From positions 57,468,012-57,532,011 of the forward strand of contig OX421965.1 of the NCBI GenBank assembly GCA_949128115.1: a DNA stretch of 64,000 bases. Direction: 5' to 3'. Below are positions 12,995 to 26,224 of the stretch, piece after piece. This DNA is from Anaspis maculata (taxonomy: Eukaryota > Arthropoda > Insecta > Coleoptera > Scraptiidae). Below the pieces are notes generated by a model. That model ran no database searches. It was not told the DNA's origin and saw only the letters and a program-made list of their open reading frames with translations. Made by a program: the position numbers and the translations under genes. Within the stretch, counting starts at the first letter, position 1. Every line of letters begins with the position of its first letter.

Positions 12995-13685
12995 GCAAAA
13001 AATTGCAATATGGCGGCCAAAATATCGACAGAATCATGAAATTCGGCTTGAGAATCAAAATGATCGTACTAGACAAGGGTAAGTTCCAAGTTTCATGAAA
13101 ATCGTTCCACTAACAAGAGATTTCAATATGGCGGCCAAGATGGCGGCCAAGATGGCGGCAGAATTATGAAACTCAGCTTGAAAATAGGAATGATCGTACG
13201 AGACAAGCGTAACTCTCAAGTTTCATGAAAATCTTTCCACTTATAAGAGATTTCAATATGGCGGCCAAGATGGTGGGGCAATCATAAAATTTGGCTTGAA
13301 AATAAGAATGATCATACTAGACAAGGGTGAGTTTCAAGTTTCATGACAATCGTTCCACTAATAAGAAATTTCAATATGGCAGCCAAGATGGTGGCCGAAT
13401 TATGAGAGCCAACCTGCCTATTTGGTCCTTGAGGACCTAAGCTATCCACCGGATAAAGTTCAATCTTCAACGGCTGTAGCTTTATTTCCCGAGGAGAAGT
13501 TCAACTTCATCGAAGTGCACAGGAGATCTCTGTTTTTTGAGAATAATGATAACGATGTATGGATAACAAAAATAGTGCCCATTGGCCACCCTTGGAGACA
13601 TCAGCTATTAATCGGAAAAAAGTTCCAAGACTCTTGTTTCAATTCTCGAGAAGGAGTACAGCGTCTTAATTTCTGCACGGACTCG

Positions 13686-13752
<67 letters not shown>

Positions 13753-13800
13753 CGGCCACATAAGCGTCATTCTGTTACTTATATAAAAAAATGTGCTCCA
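12995..13800. mobile_element. GGCGGCCAAGATGG repeat element with (ACAG)n tail
   Basis: About three to four imperfect copies of a roughly 115-bp unit (TTTCATGAAAATCGTTCCAC, then AATATGGCGGCCAAGATGG) are followed by a unique part and an (ACAG)n run at 13687-13750. The end is AAACCGGCCA-CATAAGCGTCATT. The same order recurs at 38215-38885, so this is a dispersed element and not local expansion. No coding capacity. Confidence 0.7.
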
Positions 13801-14049
13801 ACTGATTTCGACCTCCTGAACACGAATATCGGGTTCACTTTTGAATTGGAACATTTCTTTTTTATCGAAAAACCGAAAAAATGGTAGCCTTGTCACATGA
13901 TTTTTAGTGATACCTACCTCCTTTTTTTTTGTTATTGAGCGAACATGTTTCGTAATTTGAGTGCCATTATCCTTCAGGTACCTAGTATTGGCTATTTCAA
14001 AATGTTCAATTACTATTTCGGCACGTCTGATTTTAAATTTGTAGGGTCG

Positions 14050-14860
14050 TGTAATATGCGCCGAGCCGTGGCTTTGCGGCCGTTTTCAAAAATCGATAAC
14101 AATTGACCTAACGGTCGGATCGAAGTGGGGTTTTTGTCAAAAGAAAGTTCAAATTGTTCTCTTAATATAATGCCGTACATGCAGTGATGTATTTCATTAA
14201 GAAATTGTAGTTGCCTGCATATCGCAACTTTCTACATCTTACCGCGAATGCCAGCACTTGATCGGCGAAGCCGCCCTACACCAAAATGTTATTTTTGTAA
14301 TTGTTCATGATTATTTCGGCAAAATTTTTCTTGATTCGCGTACCAAGGCCATGAGCTACCCATTCGAGTTGAAATATTTTCTGTATTGAATTTCGTTTTG
14401 TTCGGAGGAAAGGATATCAAGCACCAGCAAGCAACGAATAAATCATTTGCGGCCGAGCCGTAGTTTCGGAGTCATGTTCAAAAATTAATAACTACTAATC
14501 GGCACCTCGCACCGATGTGAAATTTTCATTAAAATAAAGTTCAAATCATCCTCTAAATATAACTCCGCATATGTATTATGGTAAAATGATAAGATCGGGT
14601 ACTTCCTCGCATGTGATAACTTTCGAGATCAGGCCGGCTTCTGAAATGCAGCATTCAACGGCGATGCCGCGTCACACTAAATTGTTATTATTGTCATTGT
14701 TTATTATTATTTCGTCAAGATTTTTCTTGGTTCGGGATACAAGGTCATGAGCTACCCAATGGAGTAAAATTTTTTCGCAAAAACCTTTTCGTCTAGGACT
14801 AGATGCGGGGACGGACGGACGGACGGACGGACGGACGGACGGACGGACAAAGCGAGGACA
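14050..14860. repeat. Tandem pair of about 390-bp units ending in (GGAC)n
   Basis: GCCGAGCCGT near 14061 and 14453, and CATGAGCTACCCA near 14351 and 14747, recur at the same spacing, defining two units. The second unit runs into a GGAC microsatellite (about 14810-14850). A related GGAC-tailed segment lies at about 62060. Confidence 0.65.
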
Positions 14861-15420
14861 AAAGCGCCTTCCCGTTTGGAGAAGTGCGCTAACAATAACA
14901 AATTCATATCCAACATATTGAAAATGAACCATTATCTTCGATGGATCTCAATTTTCTTCTGCCATGTTTCATAATTTTCTGGATCAATTTGTCAAATGCG
15001 AAATTCTCCAATGTTATTGAAAAATGTGACGCCGTAATTGGTCTTCATTTGCAGCTTCCCATCCCTTGTCGTGCACTATCCTGCTCAATACTTACCAAAA
15101 ATCTTATATTGGTCGAACTTGCGGTACATTGGGAGGCAGGGGCTCTGAGAAGTTAATCCTGCTGTTGTCCAGAGAATGATAGAACATTGCAGAAGAAAAC
15201 TGAGAGCCATCAAAGATAATGGCCCATCTTCAATATGTTAAATATGAATTTGAAATTGTTGAAGATGATGCTATTTTTCGCAATATTAAGTTACAAAATT
15301 AAAACTATCCAAAAAAAGTTATTAGCTTTTAAAAAAATTCACAAAACTTTCGGACCATACGTTATGAGTTCAGAAATAAAATTGGAAGCATTTTTTTAGA
15401 ATTTTTTGTGGAATTCAAGG

Positions 15421-18293
15421 AAGATTTTATACACCGCACAATGGGCTAGATTAGCATTTTTTGGCAAAATTTTGATGCTCATGGAATCGCCTCAAAATTT
15501 GTTCTTATCAGGAACAATAATGAAAAAAATCCAATCGTTAAATAGGGGTGGGTTGAAAATGTTGAAATTGAAATAATTTAATGAAATTTTGAAACTTTAG
15601 ATTCGGATAGAATCTCACCTGCCAATACGAGGAAAAATGGTGAAAAAATCCCAGTGACATACAGGGGTGGGTTTCAGGGGGTAGAAATTGAAAAAATGGA
15701 TAAAATTGTGAAACTTTGAGAAAAAGTATACAGTGCTCAACAATTGAAGTGGAACACCTGAAAATTTTGGTCAAATTGAAATGGTCGTATTTTCTTAAGA
15801 AAAAACCGAATTGCAATGAGCTTTTTTTCCTGGGCAGCTATTGTCTTAGACTACAGCAAGATGTAATTCTTTCTTGTTACAAGCTTGTCATATTATTTAT
15901 ACAGGGTGAAGTAGTGAGGTACTGCAAAAAATGTAAAGTTTGCACCTCTCCCAATCCGCGAAAAATTTTTTTTCAATTTTTTCATTTCGTTCTGGAAAAA
16001 CATTGAGCCCATACCTCGAAACGGTTTTATGGGTTTTTGTCCAGCTGTGTTAATTACAGGGTGATCTCAAAAAAGTGAAAATTTAGACTTTCAATGATAA
16101 CTTCTTCCATTGCTATCCGATTTTCAACATCTTTAGCTCATATTGAAGCTGATACTTCAGGCGAGAACGTTGTGAGGTCGAAACTTGTTGAAAACATTAA
16201 TTCAATATAAGGGGACGTATCAGGAGCGACCCAAATGTTAAACAGCTTCCGAGTATCTGTTTGATGAAAGACAAAAACAAATTGAAACTTGTCCTGATAG
16301 GATCCGCTAACTTCGACTATTTCGATCTGCATTTCGCTTTGGTTGTCCAAAAAATTTCCGTGGTAGAATCAAAACTTGACTGCGTGTTTCCGCGAAAAAA
16401 TGGCATCCCTTATTTACCTGAAGGCGGCCGTAACCCAAGTTACAAAATTCACAACAATTCCAAAAATTCTCCTTGACAATAAAACACGTATACCTGCCAG
16501 TTCTGAATTTTGTAACTTGGGTTACGGTCGCCTACAGGTAAATAAGGGATGCGATTTTTTCGCGGAAACACGCAGTCAAGTTTCGGTTCTACCACGGACG
16601 TTATCTTGGACAACAAAAGCGAAAAGAAGATCAAAATGGTCCGAATTAGCGGATCCTTTGAAGACACGTTTCAATTTGTTCTTATCTGTTATCAAACGGA
16701 AAGTCGGAAGCTGTTTTGCTTTCGGGTCACTTTTGACACATCCCCTTATATTGAATAGCACTTTTCATCAGGCTGCATACGCAAGCCTGATCGAGTATCC
16801 ATGGAACGATTGACAGATAAAGTAGTCAAGTCGACCAAACATGGCATCTTCTCAACGAAAGCCGCTTATTGCATTGTGCGATAATGACGTTCCGGGCGCA
16901 TTATTATCAAACGTCTCGTGTTTGGAAGCAAACAGTAAACAGTGTGGCGCAACTGAAACGATGGCTGGAGTGCAGGAATTTACCACGTAGTGGCCAGCTG
17001 AGAGATTTTCTCCCTTTGACATTTAGAAATTCATAACTTGCTTTCGGCACACAAACTGCACCTCTTCAGGTGATTTTCATCACCAGTCACCTTTTGTGTT
17101 CTCACCCATAAACACGGTTTTCGGAAAGGAACAAAAGGTATAGACACACGCCGGCTATGTGACTTGCAACCTCCAAAAGAGCACCATTTTGTAGCGCTTT
17201 GCTTAAAGTGATCCACATTCATGATGTCCATCCATATAACAGTTTTAGCTCATTTGAGTTCAACACGGTGAAATTATATTAGCACTTCAGGGAAAACAAT
17301 ATCCGAACAGCTACATGAGAAGTAGGTAAAAACTGATGAAAACCACGAACATACCTAAACAACCATGAGGCACAAACTCTCAACCAGGGATCACCCTTCA
17401 ACATGACCTAAAGCACCTACAAATCGCTGTCGCTGTCAGTAGTGTCAGTGTCAGCCAGGTGTCTGCAGGTATCACCCAGGATTTTTTGGACTACATTATC
17501 TGTCAATTCTCGCGCATGCGTCCAGTTCCGTGCAAAATGAGTATGAAGTGAATGGCCATGAAAAGACCTATTGTTGTCTTCAATGAGTTTTGACCTCACA
17601 CTGTTCTTGCCTGAAGTTTCAGCTTCAATATGAGTCAAAGAAGTTTAAAATCGGATAGCAATGAAAGAAGTTACCATTGAAAGCCTAAAATATCACTTTT
17701 TTGAGATCACCCTGTAATTAGCAGAGATAAAAGGAAACCCAAAAAACCGTTTCGAGGTATGGGTTCAAAGTTTTTCCAGAACAAGTTGGAAAAATTCAAA
17801 AAAATGTTTTCGCGGATCGGGAGGGGTGCAAACTTCACATTTTTTGCAGTACCTCACTACTACACCCTGTATAAATAATATGAAAAGCTTGTGACAAGGA
17901 AGAATTATGTCATGCTGTAGTCTAAGACATTAGCTGTCCAGGGAAAAAAACTTCTTGCAATTCGGATTTTGCTTGACAAAATACGACCATTTTAATTTGA
18001 CCAAAATTTTCAGGTGTTCCACTTCAATTGTTGAGCACTGTATTATATCACTGGGATTTTTTTCACTATTTTTCCTCAAATAGACAGATGAAATTATATC
18101 CGAATCTCAAGTTTCATTTTAATTATAATTCTAAATTCAATCCCCTGCTACCCACCCCTATTTACCATGAGATTTTTTTCATTATTTTTCCCGCCCGTAA
18201 AGGTAAACAGATTTTGAGGCGGTTCCATGAGTTTCAGAATTTTGCCAAAAAATGTTGAATCCAGCCCACTGTGCACCATAGTACTGAATTTGT
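15421..18293. mobile_element. Nested set of palindromic foldback elements
   Basis: Four inverted repeats sit inside each other. The outermost pairs 15421-15899 with 17872-18293. Inside are one with TACAGGGTG ends (15900-17871), one with TACAGGGTGATCTC ends (16055-17716) and a compact palindrome at about 16190-16760. The innermost is off-centre, in the left half of the loop, so it is a separate insertion. The loop from 16800 to 17640 shows no gene. Confidence 0.75.
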
Positions 18294-18884
18294 ACGTCAT
18301 ATTACTGATCACCCTGTGTAATTATTTTTAGTGGTTAGATTGCGGTCAAGTGCGTTAAATGCCCGAGTCTGACTAGAGCCCTTGATTGCGGTGATTGACT
18401 AAAGTACCTACGTCCTGTGATTCGAGTGAGCTTGGCAAATTTTCTAGTTTAGCAGTGTAGACTTGCCGCCTACGTACCTGGTGTGACAATGGTTTGTCCA
18501 AATTTAATGTTGCCTGTCCAACTGAAATCAAAATGTTGAAATCTTTGAAAAATGTATTGTGTCATGCGCGGAAATGCGACGCGGGGGATCCGTGCGCGGG
18601 GGCTGCAAAGATGCGTTACCGTCGTTTAGACACCAAAACCGCACGGCTCCTTTCAAATTTAACAGAATTCTGGATTCGAATCGGGACACGGGCTCCAGAA
18701 CGGGAGCAAATGGCAAACTGACGGTAATAACACTAATTTTGGTTCAATACGACGGGGGTTACGCCTACACCTATTACAGTTGACCCCCTGTTGACTGACT
18801 AAAAAATTGAACAGCTCAGGTCGAATTAAAACCACTTAGATGATCCAAACTGAACTCGCCGTTATGATAAAAGCTCATACTCAC

Positions 18885-20251
18885 TTATCATCATGCAGAA
18901 GTTGACAAGCCTGATCCGCCCTTCTCATCAACAAGATCTTTCCTTCATTGTCCAAATCCTCGTACGTCTGTTCCGAATTCGAAATGTACCGGTTCCAATT
19001 CGAATTGACGGGCAAGTAGGCCGTGCCAAGTTCCAGCATCCCGGCCAACGTAACCGGATGCGGAAACCGTTCCAGAAACATGGGAAACAAATTCTTAAGC
19101 ACGTTGTACGTAGCGATGACGTCACTGGAACAGTATTCCATAACTTTCTGGAAATCTTTTTTTATCTCCTCCAACGTCCCGTTCACGAACAGATCTCTAG
19201 TGTCTTTAGAAATGCTCGATCCACAATACAACTTGTGGACTTCGTCCAAGCTGTTCAGAGAGCTGCAATTTTTCCAGTCTTCGTCCTCTTCATTTTCGGT
19301 TTTCGATTTCAGAACCGCCCTCTGGAAGCTGGTCACTCCGCTGACGCACACGTGCAGACTCATTGTGTCCACGAACCGCGTTCCGGTCTGCTGCAGAAAA
19401 TACTGTTCTTTGATTCTGGCACGATCGTAGGATACGTTGTGACCAATTACGACTTTTGGTTTTTTCATGTTTTCGGTGAGACTCAGTGTTCCGTCTTTGG
19501 TGCTTTCCATGGGTATCAACGGGTCGATTGGATACTGATGGGTGGTGATTGGTTTACTGGTGCCGTCAATCAGGCTCTGACTGACCCATCCGTACCAAGC
19601 TTCGGTGCTGACTGCAGTGGCTAAAGTGGGCAATTTTCCGGCTATCATGCAGACTTCAACGTCGAAAACGACGGCTTGTTCTAATGGATACGGAACCGGG
19701 GTCGGCTCTTGTCCAGGGACGTAACGCGTCCATCCGGCTTGCATCACCCAATCAGCCGGGCTGGCTGGAAAACTTTTCTCCAGCATTGCCTCGATGAGTT
19801 GTCGGTAAGGCTGAAGCTGTTTCTCGCCGATGTTTTTGAAGTGCTCCTCGATATTGGCGCCTTCCAGTGGTGGTATAGGGAAGTCAATGTCAGGAACGTA
19901 GTCTTCCTTTTTGGTAATCATGTTATGCTTGAGCAAATCCCTTCGGCACCCTTCTAATACAACATGGTTTCCACTTTCCGGTGTTGTTTTCGGAAACACT
20001 TGATCGTACATTTTCTTCGGCAGCATTTGAATGTCTAGCTGGTTCACGCGGAGACCGCTTTCGGCAACCGTGAAGGTCGGTGCACGGGGCAAGTGGGGTT
20101 TTATCACGTACTTTGGCTTGTTGGGATTGGGAAGAAATACTTTTTTGGTGGATTTCGGAGAAGACTCGTCAAACCAGTGCGATTTGAACTTCCAATTACG
20201 CAGTGAATTATACTTTTTAACCAGGGCATGTCTTTGTCCGCAGGTAAACAT
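18885..20251 (-). CDS. POLG: POLG exon 1: DNA polymerase gamma catalytic subunit, exonuclease domain
   Basis: This exon begins the family A polymerase that replicates and proofreads mitochondrial DNA in the matrix. It shows the three exonuclease motifs in order: Exo I FDVEVC (Asp about residue 197, Glu 199), Exo II GHNVSYDRARIKEQY (Asp about 276) and Exo III YCSSDVIATY (Asp about 377), so proofreading residues are intact. The basic N-terminus (FTCGQRHALVKKY, then RNWKFKS) could be the mitochondrial targeting signal. I chose the ATG at 20251; the open frame extends only five codons upstream before a stop. The exon ends ...CQLLHDD plus two bases at donor GTGAGT (18884-18879). The join to the next exon gives DDKFKEDLWMW, matching the conserved family sequence. 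The visible protein is 820 codons plus one base; the known enzymes are about 1150-1240 aa. Confidence 0.96.
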
Positions 20252-20869
20252 TTTCGACACGTGCCCTTGTTAGGTTATGTCGTTTGATGTGAGAACATTA
20301 TTGAAAATTGTGTGAGCACTCACCTGAAAATTTAATATACTGTAACAATTCTGCTGCACACTACAAGACGTAACTCACTTGCTCACTTTTTTAATAATTC
20401 GTGCATGAACAATTTTTCTTTGTACTCCTGTAAAAAACACAGGTGCTTGACAGATGACAAGATTGACAAGCAGAGAATGACTAGTGTCACTCACGTGTCA
20501 CGTGTCACGAATGTCAGACTGACATGACGTCGCAGTGGCTAAAGTCGCGCCACATTTTGAACTTGCTTGAATGGCGATTTCCATTGCTGAAATAACTCTA
20601 AGATCAAGTTTGAATTTCCGATGACACTAAAAACGCTGATTGCTCCAGTTTTTTCTTCAAAATTAGATTTTTTTGTTATTTTACCTGGGGCCGATTACAA
20701 TCGAAATGACTGATAGGTCGCAGCCACAACCACAAAACACCTGCATGTAATCGGAACCACAACATTATTTTTTGTGTGAATTCAACAAAAATAAATAGTT
20801 TACCAAATAACTGCCGTGTAAATCCATGGCGTGCATTCCTCATTACCATAATAGCTCGTAATTCTATGA
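20252..20869. promoter_or_regulatory. Head-to-head POLG/PPID intergenic region (probable bidirectional promoter)
   Basis: Only 618 bp separate the POLG and PPID start codons, which point away from each other. Possible elements are two CACGTG E-boxes in CACGTGTCACGTGTCACG at about 20493-20510 and a CRE-like TGACGTCG at about 20525. No TATA box is obvious on either side. Shared control of the two genes is inference from spacing alone. Confidence 0.5.
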
Positions 20870-21159
20870 ATGGGTAAAATGAGCTCCGCAGACGAATCTG
20901 GTGCATCCGGGAATAACCCTTTTGTGTACTTGGATTTGAAATTTGGAGAAGCCAAAGGTATGGTGCTTGTTCGAAACCCTACCTATTTCTAAAGATTATT
21001 GTTTTACGTATCCGTTTTCAGCTGGTAGGGTGGTGATTGAACTGTTCAAGGATGCAGTTCCGAGGACGGCAGAGAACTTCCGGGCGTTGTGTACAGGAGA
21101 AAGAGGGATTGGGATGTTTGGAAAACCGCTATGTTACAAGGGCTCCAGGTTTCATAGAG
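20870..21159 (+). CDS. PPID: Cyclophilin-40 (PPID) exons 1 and 2
   Basis: Exon 1 is 20870-20957 and starts [16 protein letters not shown] second in-frame ATG lies at 20879; an upstream in-frame TGA directly precedes the first. Donor GTATGG, a 64-bp intron and acceptor TTTTCAG lead to exon 2 (21022-21159). Exon 2 encodes the front of the prolyl isomerase fold: [33 protein letters not shown]. Arg75 is the equivalent of catalytic Arg55 of cyclophilin A. Exon 2 ends phase 1 at donor GTAGTT and joins, across a 36.2-kb intron, to exon 3, which restores FHRVVPLFMVQGGD. The product is a peptidyl-prolyl isomerase that works as an Hsp90 co-chaperone in cytosol and nucleus. Confidence 0.93.
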
Positions 21160-22317
21160 GTAGTTAATTTTCTTGAAAAAGCTGAAATGCACGATGCATG
21201 CCCCAAAATTTTAATTTTTAAGATTTGATTTTGAAAAGTTTGAAAATTTTGAACAGAATTGGTATGGATGGATTTTGATTAGGTAAGTATCTTGTGTTTT
21301 ATAGAAGAGTCACAGAAGGACTCTTCAGCAACAATAACATATTATTCATCTTTCCAAGCTCATTTGCTGCACTGAGCATAATTATAAGTATCTTAATTTC
21401 TTGGTTTTGACGTCAAGAAATTAGTTACATTTACAATGTTCACATCGCCTTTTGAGAAGCTTTATTATTATTATTTTTATAGTGGCTGGTGGCTGTGAAA
21501 AATTAATAGGTACTTTACTTTTGACCTTCAGTGCTTTGCAATTTTCCAAGCCAATAAATTAGTCTAATTTAATTCAGCAGCCTTTGCAGCTCAATAATTA
21601 TGTAGTATTATTACAAACACCAGTTGGAGTTATGAATATTCACCAATGGTACCTAGTTCGCTGAACTGCTCAGAAATTTAATTTGTTTGAAAATGACGAA
21701 AATGCCACATATTTGGCATATAAATGGGTAGGGGACAGGTGGTAACAGTGGCCACCATTTTATGGTGACTGTAAAATTATTGTAGTCTCGATGGGGTACT
21801 TGTTGCCTATTTTTTTTTATTGGCTTAATTGATGGAATGGTTAAAAAAAATGTACCCGTATTTTTTCTTTTTCTCAAATTTCCAAAACTGCGGCCGTAAT
21901 AAGTGTTTTAAAATAGATTTGTGACGTCACAAATATACTAAAAACTAAACAAAAAGCACTGTTGGATTGAAAACTCAAAAAACTGTTATAGTGACAACAC
22001 AATAGGCGATTAACCGCACCTCCGTACCCTATACCATCTTCGCCCCATGTTTGATGAGACGCGTTCTTATTGTTTGATAGACTTATTTTAGTAAACTTGG
22101 GATAAAATTTGATCAAAATCGACCGAACGGTTCAATATGAACAGTGAATTTTTTTCGTTTGAATAGTCAACTTCAACATCCCTCTATCTTTTCAAGAAGC
22201 ATTTTAGTACCATGAGTTTTTTTTTTCATTTTTCGACTTCATTTTTGATGGGGAATCATCTCTCGAAGTTTGTATCAACCAGTACGCAATACCTGTAACA
22301 TTCTGTATAGAGGTACA

Positions 22318-23119
22318 TACAGGTGTCTCAGCTAAAACAATCCAGCGCGATTTTCTCAGAAAATATCAGGGCAACAAAAAAAAGTTTCAATTGGAGGGAA
22401 GCCTGATCTTTCAGCTTTCTTTTGAGGGGGCGCAGATGCTTGTAGGGTGCACTAGTTTCCAAGAAAATGCAGTTTGAATCTGGCGAGTCACAAGAATTCG
22501 AAAATTCATGACCGACAAAACAAAATACTTCAGATGAAAAAATATCCTCTTTCTCTGGGCTTTCCATTGATGTGTCGCCGTTGTCTGTACCTGGCCCAAT
22601 AAGCCAGAAATTCTGCCTCAAAGTTCAGCAAACACAATAATCGGAATTCATAACGACGGCACCGATCACACACTTGTGGATTTTCACATCAGCCAGCCAG
22701 TATGTATTCATTGCTATGGTGAATCCAGGTATGTTAAGTGAAAAAGTCGTGGTAACGGCTGGTGTTAAAATCAACAAGTGTGTGATCGGTGACATCACGG
22801 ATTCCGATTATTGTGTTTGCTGGACTTTGAGGCAGAAATTCTGGCTTATTGGGCCAGGTACAGACATCGGCGACACATCAATAGAAAGCCCAGAGAAAGA
22901 GGATTTTTTTCATCTGAAGTATTTTGTTTTGTCGGGTCATGAATTTCCGAATTCTTGTGACTCGCCCGATTCAAATTGCTTTTTCTTGGAAACTAGAGCA
23001 CCTAAAAGCATCGGCGCCCCCTCAAAAGAAAGCTTCCCCCCAATTGATCATTTTGTTGTTGTTGCCTTGACATTTTCTGAGAAAATCGCGCTGGATTGTT
23101 TTAGCTGGGACACTCTGTA
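22318..23119. mobile_element. Palindromic foldback element, TACAGGTGTC / TACAGAGTGTC ends
   Basis: Terminal TACAGGTGTCTCAGCTAAAA matches the reverse complement of the right end (TACAGAGTGTCCCAGCTAAA). The arms pair through the block GCCAGAAATTCTGCC... almost to the centre, with AAGTGTGTGATCGGTG as the last paired block. TA flanks. The 162-codon open frame at 22674-23162 is a by-product of the palindrome. Confidence 0.8.
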
Positions 23120-23209
23120 TAACGTTATTTGTCAACTACTCCTTCTTTGTTTTGATATTTAAATATAATCTAAATATAAATAATTGATTAATTTTATTAA
23201 ATTAAATAA

Positions 23210-23845
23210 AAGCCTAAAAAAAACACAGCTTGCCATGAAAAATTCGAATTTAGTTGGTGTCCCTGATTTTTTATGTTCAATGTCATCTTGATACAAGGAA
23301 GGTTACGTTCAAATTTGTGTCTGTATGATATGAAACCTTCACTTGAACTACGCTGTGTTGTCAAATTGTCATTCTGGGGATGCGTCGCCGGCAGGTCGCA
23401 GGTTTGCTCACTGACCTCAGCCGCTTTCTTACGGCCAGGATCACAGATCATGGTCCTGGAACAGAGGGGGATTAACATACCTAGTTCTTACAGGGTGTGA
23501 CGAGCTCAGGTCGCGGGATCACTTGCGACGAAATCACACCCCGCCGCTAGACCTGTGTCCTTCTCGGTCATTTTTTCAACTCTATATTCTTCTTATTGCA
23601 GCTCTCAACACTCCTCACTTTCGAAATAACTTGCCTAACGGCGTTTTCAATAGAAAACAGAGCAAAAATAATGTGTCGGTGTCAAAATCTGACCCAACAA
23701 TTAAATTAAAACGGCAATCCAGCAGAGCAAACATCACTTTGACAAATTTGATTAATATCATCTTGACTTTTCCAATCTTATCAACCTATCAGATTATCCA
23801 ACTTGAGGGAAAAATATCATAGGCCACTGTGGTTTTTTTAAGCTT
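23210..23845 (+). mobile_element. 637-bp TIR element, copy 1
   Basis: The ends are inverted: AAGCCTAAAAAAAACACAG at left and CTGTGGTTTTTTTAAGCTT at right. A second copy of nearly equal length lies at 32779-33415 in the opposite orientation and shares blocks such as TCAGCCGCTTTCTT and TTGTCAAATTGTCATTCTGG. It is non-coding and its family is unknown to me. Confidence 0.75.
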
Positions 23846-24440
23846 GGAATGGATAATATATCAAATTCATATGCACACATATGACTTAGAACTATAGATG
23901 CTTTCCTTTTACAACTTGAACTAAGTATTCTGACCTAAGTTGTTGGTGGTATCTCACTTTCGCGCATGTGATTTCTCGCTCTTTCTCTCTCTAACTTAGA
24001 TCAGATCAGTGAGTTTGGTTGTAAAAGGAAAGCACCTATTGATTCGAAATCTCGTACATTCCAGAATAGGTAGGACACAACACCTCTTCTCGAAGTTATG
24101 AGAAGAAAAATGCATCTTTGTGAATTTTTGACCCCCACCTTTTTCTGAGGAAACAAGTGAGATTCATATATGTTATTTTTTTCTGAATCAGGTAAACTAG
24201 GAGAATCTTTTCCCGAAGTTTGATCGGTTAATGTGGGACACCTGTATAAACGTAAGAAAACGAATCAATGGCTGAGTTCATCCGCAATCTAGCGCTAGCC
24301 TAGCGCTTACTAATGGTCACGTGATGTTAAGTGAGCAGAGGTAGGTGCGACTGAACGCGCATTCTTGAATTAACAGTCAGGATTGACAGTTGACTGATAT
24401 AAGTGATTCCTCAATGCCCCTTGTATCGCACTTTCCCATA

Positions 24441-25916
24441 TACAGGGTGGTGAAAATTTCGATGCTCACCATTGGTATCTTGGAAACGGTAAGAGATACG
24501 AGGTCGGTTAAATTAGAAAAAAGTTGCGCATTTTTGTGGCGATTGAGAATCTGAAAAGAAACTTTGAATATTTTGATTGGTTTACGATTTATCACGAAAA
24601 AACTGAAAATTTTGATTTCAGAAATTATTCTTTATCTTTCCAACCATTCAAGCTATTTCAATCAAACTTGGTAGTTTTATGTTTTTGATCACTCCGAGTC
24701 GATCAACGTTGGCAGAAATTTTCCAGGCCTTCTAGATGTCAAATAATGATAGTCAACTTTTGTTTTTCGTATGGCCGCCATATTGGATTTTTGCACTTAT
24801 GAATAGAAAAAAAATTAGCTTTCCGAATTAGTAACCAACATGTTCTTTTTATGACATTTTTAGCGTCAAATTTTGAAATTTTCGTAAATTATTGACAAAA
24901 TCGGGAATGCTTTGAAAAACAATTGAAATATTATCAATAGCAACAACAGAAAGAAGACAGATTGTGTTCAATTGACGTATCTAAGGGCTCGATACCAAGT
25001 TGCAGGCGCGAAGTTTGTGACGGCGTAACTCGCCAAATACAGCGCGGTCTGATCAGTTGGTATCCGCCGTTGCTATGGTAACGGCACTTACGGCGGTCTC
25101 AGCCCCAACTTGGTATCGAGCCGTAACTTCTTAATCGTGTTTTGTGCTTGTTTGTACCGAGAGCTCATAAATTAAATGAGTCAAGGGTGCCTGTAAATTC
25201 AAAAACGTCTATCGAAGCTAGGGTAATCCTTACTCCTTTTCTAATAAATTTGTCAAACTTTAACAAGAACGATATGCTAGTTCCGACAGACGTTTTTGAA
25301 CTCACAGACACCCTTGACCCATTCAATTTATGAACTACCGGTACAAACAAGCACAAAACACGATTAAGAAGTTAGATACGTCAATTGCACACCATCTGTC
25401 ACTTTTTTGATGTTGCTATTGATAATATTTCAATTGTTTTTCAAAGCATTCCCGATTTTGTCAATAATTTACGAGAATTTCAAAATTTGACGCTTGAAAT
25501 GTCATAAAAAGAACATGTTGGTTACTAATTCGGAAAGCTAATTTTTTTCTCTATTCATAAGTGCAAAAATCCAATATAGCGGCCATAAGAAAAACAAAAG
25601 TTGACTATCATAATTTGACATCTAGAAGGCCTGGAAAATTTCTGCCAACGGTGATCGACTCGGAGTGATCAAAAACATAAAACTACCAAGTTTGATTGAA
25701 ATAGCTTGAATGGTTGGAAAGATAAAAAATAATTTCTGAAATCAAAATTTTCAGTTTTTTCGTGATAAATCGTAAACCAATCAAAATATTCAAAGTTTAT
25801 TCTCAAATTCTCAATCGCCACAAAAATGCGCAACTTTTTTCTAATTTAACCGACCTCGTATCTCTTACCGTTTCCAAGATACCAATGGTGAGCATCGAAA
25901 TTTTCACCACCCTGTA
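24441..25916. mobile_element. 1.48-kb palindromic foldback element with nested MITE
   Basis: The left end TACAGGGTGGTGAAAATTTC is an exact inverse of the right end, and the arms pair for about 700 bp. The off-centre part of the left arm holds a second hairpin element (24986-25128, ends GGCTCGATACCAAGTTG / CAACTTGGTATCGAGCC). That hairpin is absent from the opposite arm and is therefore a later insertion. Confidence 0.8.
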
Positions 25917-26224
25917 TAGGCGGTTCCCTTTCCTCGCAGCTCGTGCGCAGGTCTTCTAACCGGGAGCCGTTGATCGACCGGGCTGGTTGCATGAACTCGA
26001 CCAATGACGGCGCAAATATAGGTGAACCTGCGCCCCGAGGACCCCGCAGGTGAATGAGAATGGCTATTCCTACCAGTTTTTGAGCGGGCGTGAACTCCTG
26101 CTTTTTTGATTATTTAATACACCACCCCTGCAATCTCGTAGCATTCACAGTTCACACACCTCCATAATTTACTCTTCCACACTGCGATTTTTGTCAAATT
26201 TGACGCCGAATTTGACGGTTAACA

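Larger units (their letters stand above)
9981..18884 (-). other. POLG intron of 8.9 kb, packed with palindromes
   Basis: The intron is bounded by donor GTGAGT (18884-18879) and acceptor TAG (9983-9981). It contains a 2.4-kb palindrome, a tandem GGCGGCCAAGATGG repeat, a duplicated 390-bp block and a nested 2.9-kb palindrome. No exon is expected, because the flanking exons already join in frame at a conserved position. At 12790-12994 and 18294-18884 I see nothing recognisable. Confidence 0.85.

Noticed and set aside
18893..19624. 243-codon plus-strand frame
   Set aside because: Antisense shadow of the POLG exonuclease exon.
22674..23162. 162-codon plus-strand frame
   Set aside because: Lies in the right arm of a palindromic element; a related frame is read from the opposite arm, so it is a structural by-product.
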